NCBI GenBank assembly: GCA_024291935.2
Contig: CM044310.1
Span: 79,916,713-79,980,712 of the forward strand
DNA: 64,000 bases
Reading direction: 5' to 3'
Source: Okapia johnstoni
Lineage: Eukaryota > Chordata > Mammalia > Artiodactyla > Giraffidae
Positions 12,262-22,906 of the stretch are shown here, piece after piece. Position 1 is the stretch's first letter. Each line of letters begins with the position of its first letter. The notes under the pieces are model-generated. The model made no database searches, had not been told where the DNA came from, and was given only the letters and a program-made list of their open reading frames with translations. The translations under genes and the position numbers were made by a program.

Positions 12262-12375
12262 TTGTTTTTGATCCATTTTTTTTTCTTTTTTATGAAGTGT
12301 AGTTGATTTTCAATATTGTGTTATTTTCAGGTATACAGCAAAGTGATTTGATTATACGTGTGTATGTATATATTC
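12262..12375 (-). repeat. Artiodactyl L1 3' end, antisense
   Basis: Reverse reading gives an L1 3' UTR end ('ttgctgtatacctgaaa', 'aaaatcaactacacttc') running into an A-rich tail at the left edge. Only the terminal 110 bp are present. Confidence 0.7.
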
Positions 12376-12457
12376 TTGAAGTGAAAGTGACACTTTAATG
12401 TTAGTCACTCAGTTGTGTCAGACTCTTTGTGACCCCATGGACTGTAACCCCCCAGGT
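12376..12457 (-). mobile_element. Bov-tA/BovB tail fragment
   Basis: This carries 'gtcactcagttgtgtcag' and 'gaccccatggactgtaac', the reversed 3' part of Bov-tA. It stops at 'ccccccaggtc', so the tRNA-derived head is missing. It abuts the antisense L1 end on its left. Confidence 0.85.
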
Positions 12458-12499
12458 CTTTCATTTCTGCCCACAAATATCCAAGGAAATAAACTCTAC

Positions 12500-12872
12500 C
12501 CTGATGTTGTAGGTGGAATTGCATCATATGTTGAAGTCCTAACTCCCCAGTCCCCCAGAATGTGACCGTATTTGAGAATAGGGTCCATAAAGAGGTGATT
12601 AAGTTAAAATGAGCTCATTTGTGTGGGTACTATATCAACATGACCTATGTCCTTATAGGAAGGGTAAATTTGGACGCAGATATGAACAGAGAGAAGACAC
12701 AGGGAAAAGATAGCCATCTACAAGTCAAGGAGAGAGATCTCAGAGGGAACTATCCTGCCTACAACTTGACCTCAAAACTTCTAGAGCCCAGAACTGTGAG
12801 ACAATACATTTCTGTTGTTTAAGCCACTGGGGGTGTTGGTACTTTGTTATGGCAACCTGAGCAAACAAATAT
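12500..12872 (+). mobile_element. MLT1-type MaLR LTR
   Basis: The order matches an MLT1 LTR: 'catatgttgaagtcctaac', 'gaatgtgaccgtatttgag', 'atgtccttataggaagg', 'agaactgtgagacaatac', 'gttgtttaagccactg' and 'acctgagcaaac'. No internal retroviral sequence follows. It is an old solo LTR-type remnant with no gene. Confidence 0.85.
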
Positions 12873-13420
12873 GCCTGAATGAAGGGTTAAGGGCTTTTTT
12901 AACCAAATTCTAAATTTAACTGTTTTGCCTTTTCTTGAGAGATGATCAAGAAGGCCAAATATTTCCATTGTAACCCTAAAATAAGAGATATCTCATATCC
13001 AGTTGTGTTAGAAAGGAGAGTAAGGAAGGGCAAGGAATTACTAGGAAACCTTTGTGACTTACTGTTTAGACAATGTTTTAAGATAATTTTGTCTTAATAG
13101 CCTAAGTGAGGGAAATATTTATAGATACTCTCCAAGTGGGCAAACCCATGGTACATTTTTGGCAGTGTTTGGACATCTTTGCAGCTCCATGGTAATGTTC
13201 CATTTCCTTCATCTACTTTTCTTTAAGAAATGTTTGCTGAGGGAGAAAAAAAACCTTCCTTCTGGAACTAAATGATTTAGTGTTTGGGATGCAGGCCAAT
13301 TAAATATGACTCTAAGAATATATTTAACCTTGAAAATGCTTTCATTTCAAACAGAATGCAGCCCTAAGGCAAGAGAGTGACTTGCTGCCCCCAGAAATGC
13401 GATGCTGGTCTGTACCCTGT
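12873..13420. other. Unique AT-rich stretch
   Basis: No repeat or exon recognised. It is AT-rich and free of long frames. Confidence 0.45.
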
Positions 13421-13424
13421 TCAC

Positions 13425-13720
13425 TCATTCAACAAAGTTTATTGAGTTTCTTAGCATGTACCAGGCTCTTTGTCAGGTGAGCGATATTCAATGCCAGCTG
13501 ATGGGGTGTCTACAGGGAAAAGACAGATGACTAAGTAGACAATAAAAGCCCATTGTAATGATGCCACAAGGTGGTCCCAGGGTCTGGATGATTCGGGGAG
13601 AATTTTAGAGGAAGTGTTGTCTCAGCTGACCTTGAAGCCAGGTAGGAATTGGCTGGTTAAGAGGGACTGGGAGAACTTGGCAGACAAGCAGGCTGGTTCA
13701 GAGAACTCAAGGTGAAGCGC
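13425..13720 (-). repeat. L2 LINE 3' region, antisense
   Basis: Plus-strand phrases 'cattcaacaaagtttattga', 'catgtaccaggctctttg' and 'gtagacaataaaagcc' follow the reversed L2 3' end in order. The divergence is high. Confidence 0.6.
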
Positions 13721-14679
13721 TGTGGCTGAGCGTGCCGTGCTCAATAAGGCCCTTCCCATTCTGGATGCCTGGTGGGGAGAATCTCTGTATTTAAGGTCAA
13801 GTCTGACTGTCTAGTAAGGAACCTCAAGTATCTAAGGGAATGGCTGAGGCACTTATTTTCCTTTCTTCTAATTTTTAAAATTCTTTCTTCCCTTCAGTCA
13901 TTTTCTGTGTTGAGCCCGATGATCCACGCTGCTTTCACTGCACTTTTGTACTTTGAGTACAAATGATTTCAAGTCACCAAGCAGTATCAATAACCGAGCC
14001 TCTCTCAGAAAGAAATAATTTTCCAAGATGAATTTGAGCTTCATTTTATTGTCTCCTGTTCATCCTTCACCTTGTAAGATTCTTAAATAAGGATCTTCCT
14101 CACCAAGAAGCAGCCTGTGGTTAAGAATTCTCATCGTTTTCCTTCTTCTTTTCTATGCCTGAGGCAGTTTCCTGTGAAAGTGTGTGCACAGAGGAAAGTG
14201 GACATTTTCCTGCCTGATTCAGAGGCTGTGGGTTTTATTGCTAACATTCAAAAAGCAGGGTTCCCAAGAGCCAGTCCATGTAGCTCCAAAAGCATCCAAG
14301 GGTAGAGGTGCCATGTGTTAATATTAATAGGCTGAGTTGGTTCTCCAGAGGAATTTTCAAAAGGCTCATTTTCCTGCCTCCTTTCTACTCCCTAGCCCTC
14401 ACTGATTTTTTTTTTTTTTTAAAGTTTGGATTGCTTAAATCAAATATAAAAAGAGCAAATTCGTCTCTGGGAGGACAATTTGCTTTTCTCAAAATTTTCA
14501 AGTCCTTCTGGATTGATGTTGCCACCAGGGCAAGTTTCAGCATTCCCTTTCTCCTGCTCTGTGGGAAAAGTCTGTGTGTGAAAGGGTGTGCAGACTCAGA
14601 AAGCCATACTGTGCCTTTTGAGAGAAGTCAGGGCATTTCCCCACAACATCTATCTGCAGCGTGGAAGATGAGGGCTACT
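13721..14679. other. Unique stretch, chance frames only
   Basis: The frame 14,308-14,760 (+, 150 codons) begins here in unique sequence and ends inside the Bov-tA at 14,691. That is a sign of a chance frame, not a gene. No repeat is recognised otherwise. Confidence 0.45.
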
Positions 14680-14690
14680 TCTCACTCTTG

Positions 14691-14895
14691 GGGTTTCCCA
14701 GGTGGTGCTAGTGGTAAAGAATCTGCCTGCCAATGCAGGAAATGCAGGTTTGACCCCTAGGTCAGGAAGACCCCTTGGAGAAGGGAGTAGCAACCCACTG
14801 AAGTATTCTTGCCTGGAGAATCCCACGGGCAGAGGAGCCTGGCGGGTTACAGTCCATGAGGTCGCAGAGTTGGACACGACTGAGTGTCTGAACAC
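14691..14895 (+). mobile_element. Bov-tA SINE with 11-bp TSD
   Basis: Complete layout: SINE head 'gggtttcccaggtggtgc', 'aatctgcctgccaatgcag', and the BovB-like tail 'agttggacacgactgagtg'. The 11-bp direct repeat TCTCACTCTTG flanks it at 14,680-14,690 and 14,896-14,906. Confidence 0.96.
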
Positions 14896-15267
14896 TCTCA
14901 CTCTTGATGCTTTGATTTGACATGGAAGGTCTTTCGGAAACAGGAGTGTATTCGCCATGGAGGCCCTACTATCTGTGAGAATGCTGCTTGATTCTTTACA
15001 TTCTGGCTCACCTAAATTATTTAAGATCAGAGCATGCTTATGTAATGTGGTGAAATAAGTCATAGAGGAATCATAGAGGAAGCAAAAATTTGTAGAGAAA
15101 ATTCAGTGTATTCAGAAAAGCTGAGAGACTACTATAGGGCAAGGTTCCTGAAGGACTTTCAGATTGCATCAGATTGTCTATACTTCATGGAAAATAGATG
15201 CAGAAATTCAACAAACAGTCATTCAACAGATATTTTTTGAGCACTTATTTTGTGCACTAGTTTGTAG

Positions 15268-15505
15268 ATGATTTAACTGCCCACCTAGAAAATTCAAGAC
15301 AACAAGCCAAAAAAAGATTAATTCTTATGTGTTTAGTAATATGGTCAAATACAGAAATCGCAAAATTGTTGATATATCCTATATATCATTAATAATATAT
15401 TAGCAAACATAAAGGGGAAAGGATCTCACTCACAATAGCAAGAACAATCCTAAAAAGAAACATAAGGCCTATGTAAAAGAAACACTAAAATTCATGAATA
15501 GACAT
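15268..15505 (+). repeat. L1 ORF2 fragment
   Basis: 'cacctagaaaattcaagaca' and 'tcacaatagcaagaacaatc' are typical of the L1 ORF2 segment near the RT C-terminus. The 240-bp piece has no open frame. Confidence 0.6.
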
Positions 15506-15650
15506 AAATGTTATGTGTTGTCCTGTTTACTTGTCTTCCCGCAAGACTCTTAGTGCCTTCAGGGCAGGACTCTGGTCATCCTGCTTGTTACTGTCTCCCC
15601 AGTTCTGACCACAGTGCCTGCTTTGAACAGTTCCTGAGTAAACAATTAGG
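15506..15650 (+). repeat. L2-type 3' end
   Basis: 'ttcagggcaggactctgg' and 'tctccccagttctgaccaca' followed by 'gtgcctgctttga' fit an L2 3' end. The L1 piece just upstream may have inserted beside it. Confidence 0.45.
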
Positions 15651-16509
15651 GAAGGGCCCCCGAGCCCAGCTGCAGGAGTGTTTCAGGAAAACAGAGTGTG
15701 GTTAACACCCGAGAGACATCAAGACGGGTACGTTCTCTTTAGAGTGAATAACTCGAAGCTCATGGCTGACTTTGTACAGTATAGTGGTTTCAGGGCAGTT
15801 CTGGGGTTGGGGAGGCAGATGTCAGACTGCAGTGGGATGAGCAGTGAGTAGGTGGTGAAGAAGTGTAGGTGGTGAGTGAAGAACACTTTTTGACTCTTCG
15901 TAGGGAAAGGTTAACAGGTGAATAGAGGAGGATTTTTGATGATAGGAGAGATTCAAACATGTTATTAATAATAGGCCAAAGGAAAAGTTCTAACAGAGAG
16001 GGAGAGTTTGGATATAATTGCAAGAGAGAGGCTATTGAGAGGGGAAGAAGCATTAGCAGTGGAGCATGCGCACGGGTGTGTGCACATTTATAAACATTCG
16101 TCATGTTCGGGGTGTTTCAGCTTCTACCCAGTCCTCCTGTGCTGGGTGAAATCTCCCTTGCCTGTGGTCTTGGAGGAGGAAGTTCCTTACCTCCACATAG
16201 AAGCTGAGGGCCATGCTTTCCCCCTCCCCTCTGCCTGGCAGTCAGCACATGGTTTGGCCAGTTAGACCTTTGCTGCCAACTTTGAATCTTGGGAGAGGGA
16301 CACACACCTGCGCATTCCATTAAGATTCTCATGGCAGCGATGGCTGCGTCCTGCCTGTCTTGTGCGTCCCCTTTTTGGTCTTCAGGTTCTCCCCTAATTA
16401 GAAGTTCCTCTTGGTTCTGTGAGTCTTCATTTTCCTTCCAGTAAATTTGTTTTCTCTGTCTGTCTTCTGTTGCTGTTGTTGGTTATTTCTGCTTAAGTTA
16501 GTATCCATT
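15651..16509. other. Unique or ancient-repeat stretch
   Basis: 15,790-16,060 is purine-rich and looks like a decayed antisense LINE, but I cannot place it. 16,100-16,500 shows nothing recognisable. Short frames occur on both strands without family features. Confidence 0.35.
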
Positions 16510-16522
16510 TCTGCCACCTGCA

Positions 16523-16656
16523 TGCATGCATACATGCTAAGTCACTTCAGTCGTGTCCAACTCTATGTGACGCTATGGACAGCAGCCCACCAGGCTCCTC
16601 TGTCCACAGGATTCTCTAGGCAAGAATACGGGGGTGGGTTGCCATTTCCTTCTCCA
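16523..16656 (-). mobile_element. Truncated Bov-tA with 13-bp TSD
   Basis: Only the BovB-tail half of the SINE is present, reversed ('cttcagtcgtgtccaac', 'gcaagaatacgggggtgg'). The tRNA-derived head is missing. A 13-bp direct repeat TCTGCCACCTGCA at 16,510-16,522 and 16,657-16,669 shows that it inserted in this shortened form. Confidence 0.93.
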
Positions 16657-16914
16657 TCTGCCACCTGCACTCTCACTATTTTTAGAGGAAGAATGAGGAA
16701 TGAGGTGAGAAGCTGGGAAGGCTGATACCAGGCTCTAACTCCTGTTCACCCTGTCAACTACTGTCATGTGAAGCAGAACAGATTAATCATACTCATAAGA
16801 AAGTACGGTAGTGTTTTCCAACCTTCACTCCTTTGTCTACCACCTTCCCAGTATTTTCCAGGTCCATACACAATCTATGTATAAGATGCATTATTATTAC
16901 CTGCTACCACATAA

Positions 16915-17120
16915 CAGTGTTATTTGCTCGGCTGTGTCCGACTCTTTGAGACCCCATGCACTGTAGCCCACAAGGCTCCTCTGTCCATGAATTCTCCGGG
17001 CAAGAATTCTGGAGAGGGTAGCCATTCTCTTCTCCAGGGGATCTTCCTGACCCAGGGAACAAACCCAGGTCTCCTGCATAGCAGGCAGATTCTTTATTAT
17101 CTGAGTCACCAGGGAAGCCC
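16915..17120 (-). mobile_element. Bov-tA SINE with 11-bp TSD
   Basis: A full reversed copy from 'ctgtgtccgactctttg' to 'caccagggaagcc'. The flanks are CTACCACATAA (16,904-16,914) and CTACCACACAA (17,121-17,131). They differ at one base, consistent with a somewhat older event. Confidence 0.95.
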
Positions 17121-17189
17121 CTACCACACAATATTTGCTTTAAATTGATCAGATTTTTGTTTAAATACATTGATTTAAAAATCGTAACT

Positions 17190-17346
17190 TTGAGACTTCC
17201 CTGGTGGTCCACTGGCTAAAACTCACCACTCTCAATGCAGCAAGCCCTGGTTAAATCCCTGGCCAGAGATTTCACATGCCACTACTAAGAGTTGCCATGC
17301 TGCAGCTAAAGATCCTGCATGCCAAAACCAAGATTTGGAACAGCCA
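17190..17346 (+). mobile_element. CHR-type SINE
   Basis: Head 'gacttccctggtggtccac' is followed by 'ctcaatgcagcaagccctgg' and then 'gctgcagctaaagatcctgc'. This is the layout of the CHR SINE family of cetartiodactyls. It ends in an A-rich tail near 17,346. It lies 70 bp from the preceding Bov-tA. Confidence 0.8.
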
Positions 17347-18105
17347 AATACATAGATAAAAGAATAAAATAAGAATCATGACTTCAAGTGAAAAGAACAA
17401 AATAGTTTGCTTCAAAAATAGATATAAGAAAAACAAAATAATACCATTAAGTTCTAGATGGGTAATGAGAGTTCTCATCTAGAACTCTTCCTTTGTTTAA
17501 AAAAAAAAAACAGAGATTAGCAAATATCATAGTTGTTACAGACTTATTAATACCCAAAAGAGACTTTATTTTGCCCTAACCAGATGCACTGAAGCAGAAG
17601 CAAGAAGGGAGAGACTTTCCAATTCTGTGGCTTAATGTAATATCAGGTCAAGTCAGCTTACCTTTCAATCATCTCACACATCATCAGTGGGGTGCAATAC
17701 CTGCTGTGCAAAAGCAGGGTGAAGCAGTCTGGTTAGGTGCTTGGAGAATACCAAAGGAAGGCACCAAGACATTTGGGAGGAGTGATCAAGGAAGATTTGA
17801 TGGAGGAGGCAGAGCCTGAATTCTGAGAGATGGACAGAACAATAGAGGTCATTTCTGGCAGGAAAACATAAAAATGTCAGGGTGAAATTCGATGGTAGAG
17901 ATATGGGACAGTGATAGCCCAGCTGGACGGCAGAGTTTATGTCCATACAAGCTCCCAAGAGGTTGATTCCCCTTGTTTCCGCCATGGTGCCTCTCCCATT
18001 TCACCCTTTGTGGGCAGGATCTTTGACATTGCAATCTCTTATAGTGACATGTCTTTAACCTGTCCTTGCCCCTGGGGTGAGAGGTGTGAATCTTTGTGTG
18101 TAGCC
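17347..18105. other. AT-rich unique DNA, probable L2 (-)
   Basis: 17,347-17,640 is AT-rich with nothing recognised. 17,690-17,880 has phrases such as 'gatcaaggaagatttgatgg' that resemble a reversed L2 3' region. 17,911-18,105 supplies the first 65 or so codons of the open frame that runs on into BovB. Confidence 0.4.
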
Positions 18106-18801
18106 ACTGCTTCTGGGCTGGAAGAAGCACAAACTGGAATCAAGATTGCCAGGAGAAATATCAATAACCTCAGATATGCAGATGACACCACCCTTATGGC
18201 AGAAAGTGAAGAGGAACTAAAAAGCCTCTTGATGAAAGTGAAAAAGGAGAGTGAAAAAGTTGGCTTAAAGCTCAACATTCAGAAAACTAAGATTATGGCA
18301 TCTGGTCCCATCACTTCATGGCAAATAGATGGGGAAACAGTGGAAACAGTGTCAGACTTTATTTTTTTGGGCTCCAAGATCACTGCAGATGGTGATTGCA
18401 GCCATGAAATTAAAAGACGCTTACTCCTTGGAAGGAAAGTTATTACCAACTTAGATAGCATATTGAAAAGCAGAGACATTACTTTGCCAACAAAGTCAAG
18501 TCAAGTTAAGGCTATGGTTTTCCCAGTAGTCATGTATGGATGTGAGAGTTGGATGGTGAAGAAAGCTGAGCGCCGAAGAATTGATGCTTTTGAACTGTGG
18601 TGTTGGAGAAGACTCTTGAGAGTCCCTTGGACTGCAAGGAAATCCAACCATTCCATCCTAAAGATCAGTCCTGGGTGTTCATTGGAAGGACTGATGATGA
18701 AGCTGAAACTCCAATACTTTGGCCACCTCATGCAAAGAGTTGACTCATTGGAAAAGACGCTGATGCTGGGAAGGATTGGGGGCAGGAGGAGACGGGGATG
18801 A
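17911..18801 (+). pseudogene. Open BovB RT fragment with foreign start
   Basis: A 296-codon frame. Residues 1-67 are encoded by flanking non-BovB DNA. Residues 68-296 are the C-terminal half of BovB ORF2. YADD, the motif C catalytic pair, is at residues 89-92. Motif A, which holds the first catalytic aspartate, lies upstream of the truncation, so no polymerase activity is possible. It ends in RRRRG then stop, before the usual C-terminus. No promoter or splice evidence supports expression. Confidence 0.8.
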
Positions 18802-18952
18802 CAGAGGATGAGATGGCTGGATGGCATCACTGACTCGATGGACATGAGTTTGGTTAAACTCCGGGAGTTGGTGATGGACAGGCAGGCCTGGTGTGCTGTG
18901 ATTCATGGGGTCGCAAAGAGTCGGACACAACTGAGTGACTGAACTGAACTGA
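18114..18952 (+). mobile_element. BovB LINE, 5'-truncated, 8-bp TSD
   Basis: This copy starts inside the RT domain just before the YADD region and runs to the (ACTGA)n-type tail. The flanks are ACTGCTTC at 18,106-18,113 and 18,953-18,960, although the first bases of the right copy overlap the tail repeat. The coding part is open apart from one nonsense change near 18,799, where a CGA-type codon reads TGA. Confidence 0.93.
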
Positions 18953-18960
18953 ACTGCTTC

Positions 18961-19391
18961 ATGGAGACTTGGTCTACGACTTGCTGGTCTCAGTAGCCTG
19001 TGGGCCCTCCAAGGGCTTCATGCTGGTGCTGGGCTGACTCCACTGCCTGGGGCTGCACAGCAAGTCCCAAACTGCTGGGCATCAGACTGCATGCTTTTTA
19101 CCCTCTCTGTGCCCGACATGTACTGCTACTTAATAATGACTCAGTAATGAAAGTGATAAGGATAGAATAGGATACGGGTAGTTGTAGAAGTCCAAGTAGG
19201 GGACTATGGACAGAAATGGGAAACCACAGGCCATTAGGTAGAAGAAAAATGTCACCACCCATTTACTGATTTGAGTAAGTGCTATGATAATCCTAGTTTA
19301 ACCAAATAGGGTCAGACACTCTCCTGCCGGATATGAAAGAGGAGCCAGTGATGTAAGCCTCATGTCTACATGTGGCCTTTTCCCTTCCCCC
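18961..19391. other. Unique stretch
   Basis: Nothing recognised between the BovB tail and the next SINE. No frame above 60 codons is specific to it. Confidence 0.45.
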
Positions 19392-19400
19392 TTTCCTTTG

Positions 19401-19630
19401 GGCTTTCCCGGTGGCTCAGATGGTAAAGAATCTGCCTGCAGTGCAGGAGACTCAGGTTCAATCCCTGGGTCAGGAAGATGCCCTGGAGGAGGAAATGGCA
19501 ACCCACTCCAGTATTCTTGCCTGGAGAATCCCGTGGACAGAGGAGCCTGCGGGGCTACTGTCCGGGGCCAGGGGAGGATGGGGCAGGGTAAAGAGTCAGA
19601 CATGCCTGAGTGACTAACAGATTTCATCAT
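19401..19630 (+). mobile_element. Bov-tA SINE with 9-bp TSD
   Basis: Runs from the head 'ggctttcccggtggctcag' through 'gcaggagactcaggttca' to 'tgcctgagtgactaacag'. The flanking repeat TTTCCTTTG lies at 19,392-19,400 and 19,631-19,639. Confidence 0.94.
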
Positions 19631-19639
19631 TTTCCTTTG

Positions 19640-22429
19640 ACTGTGAAATTGTGGCCCACTTAATCCTCGGGGCAGAGCTCCCTCGCCTACCCACTTTTAC
19701 CTCTTACAAGAGTCCTCTATTCATAAATCTGTTTCCTGTCTCTCACTTTGCCTCTTGCTGAATTCCTTCTGTGCTGAGACACAATGAACCTGAACCTCAG
19801 GAAGTCCAGATACCAGGTGAGTGATTCTAATGAAAAGACTGTGGGTTAGAATCCCAAGCAGGGTTTTGGTTGGGTTTGAGTCCTGGCACATAGGTTTAAG
19901 TCCCAATCTAAGGTGAATGGTTTCAAAAGCAGTTCACTTTGTAAAGGGATAAATAGGTTGACTTTGAAAAAGACATTTCATATCACATATTCATATTATT
20001 GATGCAAAAAGTAGCATCAGTTGCTATAAACATGAGATACAACTTAAAAATTAATGTATAACTATTCAATGATTTTTTTTTTCCCCAAGTACTATGTAAA
20101 ATCTCTGGGAATACTTTTATCCCACTTCAGGAAAACATCAGGTTAGACCCATTTTGCTGTAAAGGGGAGAACCTTAGAACCTCAGAGCTGGAAGGGGCCT
20201 TAGTGGTGTGCCAGCATTCTTTTTCACCAATGATGCCCTCTTGTCTTCTTTTATTTTTTAAGCTGGAAGTGATACATAAACAGCAGAAAGCAGGGTTGTT
20301 TTGGCTGAACCCTTGCATGGAGTCTCCCTGGTTCCCTGGGGAAACTAAATCTCCCCAGAAACCCAATCTGGAAACCTCCTCCCAAGTCCCTTCTTCCTCT
20401 GGCCCCCTGCCTGCCCCTTCCATACAGAAACAGTGGGAGTGCCCCACCCCCTCCCATCAGCAGCCTGCGGGAGGCAGAAGCCTGTCACAGGCCAAGCAGT
20501 GGGCTGGGCTGCAGACAGGCTACTCTGCTGTGTGACACCAGTGCACCCCAACATTGGATAGCACCCCAGGCCTTCATCAAACATTGACTGCTGTGTGTAA
20601 GAAGCTAGAAAAAAACACCCCAGGAGCCGCCGGCATCTTTTCAGAGGCCCATCAGCTTGAGCCTCTGTTCTCTTTGATGCCAAGCACTGGGGAGACTTTA
20701 AAGAGCAGGCTGCTGCCTTTCTCTGCGTGTACATTCAGGCTTCACTCCATCTTACCCTCCCCGTGGTCTCCCAGACGCTCCTTTCCTGAATATTATTTCT
20801 TTCCCTTTTTCCAGCAGACAAAAGCTCAATGCAGAATTCATTCTGTGAGCCTGACCTTTTGCTTCCCCACTTGGGTGGCCCCAAACGCCACTTGCAAAAA
20901 TGCAAACCTCATTTGGGCTGAGTACATTTTCTGCTGTCTCTTTCCAAACTCCTGCTTAGCTCTGAATCACCATCCAGCTCTGCCTGGAGGATTCAGAGCA
21001 TACTAGGCCTTGGAGAATTCATTGACTGGGTTGATACTCATCACTGGTTGGGTGGATATTCCTCACCTGGGTAAAGACTTTAGAGGCAAATCTGGTCTCA
21101 ACAAGAGGGAAGTAACACTCCCGTTCCAGTCCTGACACTTACAGTGAGACAATTTATAACCTCGAGTTGATCTCCATTATAATTTAGACAGAAACAATTG
21201 CTCTTGTCAAGCTCACAGGATTGCCATGAGGACCAAATGGGAAAGGAGACTTGTATACCTGAAGTGTTGTAACAGCAAGAACATTCTTTTTTGTTAGGCA
21301 TCTGGAACCTCTTCCCAAGGGGGTCCAGCAATTTCCTTAGAGACAATGATTTGAAAATGGGTTGATTTCTCCTCTCTCTCTAGACCTCCAAATGCCAGCA
21401 ATTGTGGAGGTGGTAGGTAGAATCATTTTTATGCAAATTTCATCCTGATTAGATGCAAAAAAAGAGTAATGGTTGTTGACTGCTTCTTGAGTGTTCATTT
21501 TCATCCAAAGGCTTTGTTTTGCACATTAGATGCACACAGTGTGATTTACATCATTGGCCTCACCCTGTCTTATTTGCCTTAATGTGATTGTCTGTTCAGA
21601 TCCACTGATGGTGAAAATTGCATTTGTCCTTATCAGTGGAGATATTCTAAAAATGAGAGATTCAAAGGAGGCAGAGGCTTTAAGACAGGGAAAGTGTGTT
21701 TATTTTCTTGGCTCCTTTGAAATAGTCTGATCCTCTGGAATTGGATAATCTCTTTGCAGAACACCGAAATGGATGGCTCACAGTAACCCCTAATCAGGGA
21801 AGTTGCTAAAAAAAAGTGGCCTGATTCAGAGCCTCTCTGTCAGTTCAGCAGTGTTCTGGGGTAACCTTGGAATATCTGAGAATGTTCTGAGAAATCCACA
21901 ATGTGTGTCTTGCCTTGGATGCAAAGGTAACTCCAAACTCTTCCTTTATGAGGATGCTGGCAGCTGGGGGTCACATAGGAAACCATGGGGTTTAGATGTG
22001 GGGACGGGAGTGAAACTGGGGAGCTGAGGTTTGAACCAGGTGTGTGGTCTCTGTAGCAGTGGTCTTATGACATCAAGCACATCAGTTTCATCCGGGGAAG
22101 CTTTCGAAACGTGGTGAGATAATGAGAACACGTCACTGGAGGCGGAACCCATGAACGTGTGTTCTAAGATGGTCAGGCTCAGCTGTGGGTAAGACCCACG
22201 CCCCAAGCCAGTTAGGCTGGTGTTGCACAAGCTGGCCTGGCTCCCAGAAGAACTTGTGGGGCGTTTGTTATCAATGCAGGTTCCCAGCCCTCACTTCAGA
22301 GCTCTAAAATCTGAATTGTGCCCCAGAGCAGCTAGGTGGCTGATATTTAGAAGGTTCTTGTCCCGAGCACTTACCCAAGGACTGTGTGGAAAGGAGCTGG
22401 TAGTATAGAAGGTCATTTTGTGATGTGTT
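19640..22429. other. Unique stretch with possible conserved block
   Basis: No gene recognised. The 150-codon frame 20,554-21,006 (+) overlaps competing frames on both strands and has no signal peptide or known motif. A diverged MIR is likely at 21,110-21,260. The AT-rich block 21,420-21,680 holds an octamer (ATGCAAAT at 21,432) and homeobox-like sites and is treated in the findings. Confidence 0.5.
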
Positions 22430-22600
22430 ACGGAGAGTGCTTGGGCCTAAGTCCTGATCCGGTCCTGCTCTGTCCTCACTCACTGGCAACTTCCGACAAG
22501 TCATTTCTTCTCGCCAAGACCTTGAATTTCCGATGTGAAATGGAAAGTGGCCAGGATAATGCTTTCCAACTTTCACATTTTGAATAGCATTAGTATTCAC
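22430..22600 (+). repeat. MIR SINE
   Basis: 'cactggcaacttccgacaag', then 'cttgaatttccgatgtgaaa' and 'ggataatgctttcc' follow the MIR layout of the 'not able to ... acctc ... aaatg' region. It is diverged. Confidence 0.5.
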
Positions 22601-22691
22601 TAAGCCCACTGTCATTAAAAAACAACCAAACACAAGGCTGTAGGCTTTAGTTAAGATCCACCAGTACTATTTATTTATTTTTTTTTTAAGA

Positions 22692-22906
22692 GGGCTTCCC
22701 TCATAGCTCAGTCAGTAAAGAATCTGCCTGCAATACTGGAGGCCAGGGTTCGATTCCTGGGTCAGGAAGTTCCCCTGGAGAAGGAAATGGCAATCCATTC
22801 CAGTATTCTTGCCTGGAAAATCCCATGGACAGAGGAGCCTGGCGGGCTACAGTCCATGGGATCACAAGAGTTGGACACAACTTAGCGACTAAACCACCAC
22901 CACCAA
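22692..22906 (+). mobile_element. Bov-tA SINE
   Basis: Full layout: 'gggcttccctcatagctcag', 'aggccagggttcgattcc' (the tRNA B-box-like segment) and 'gttggacacaacttagcg', ending in a (CCA)n tail. The left flank is a T-rich tract and no TSD is obvious. Confidence 0.93.

Noticed and set aside
14308..14760. 150-codon plus-strand open frame as a gene
   Set aside because: It runs from unique DNA into a Bov-tA, and the last residues are SINE translation. No motif or splice context.
14691..14895. tRNA gene in the SINE heads
   Set aside because: The tRNA-like head is that of a Bov-tA SINE. It has no mature tRNA fold with acceptor ends and is repeated many times.
20554..21006. 150-codon plus-strand open frame as a gene
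   Set aside because: Opposing frames of similar length lie on the other strand, and the sequence has no recognisable domain, signal peptide or repeat pattern of a real protein.
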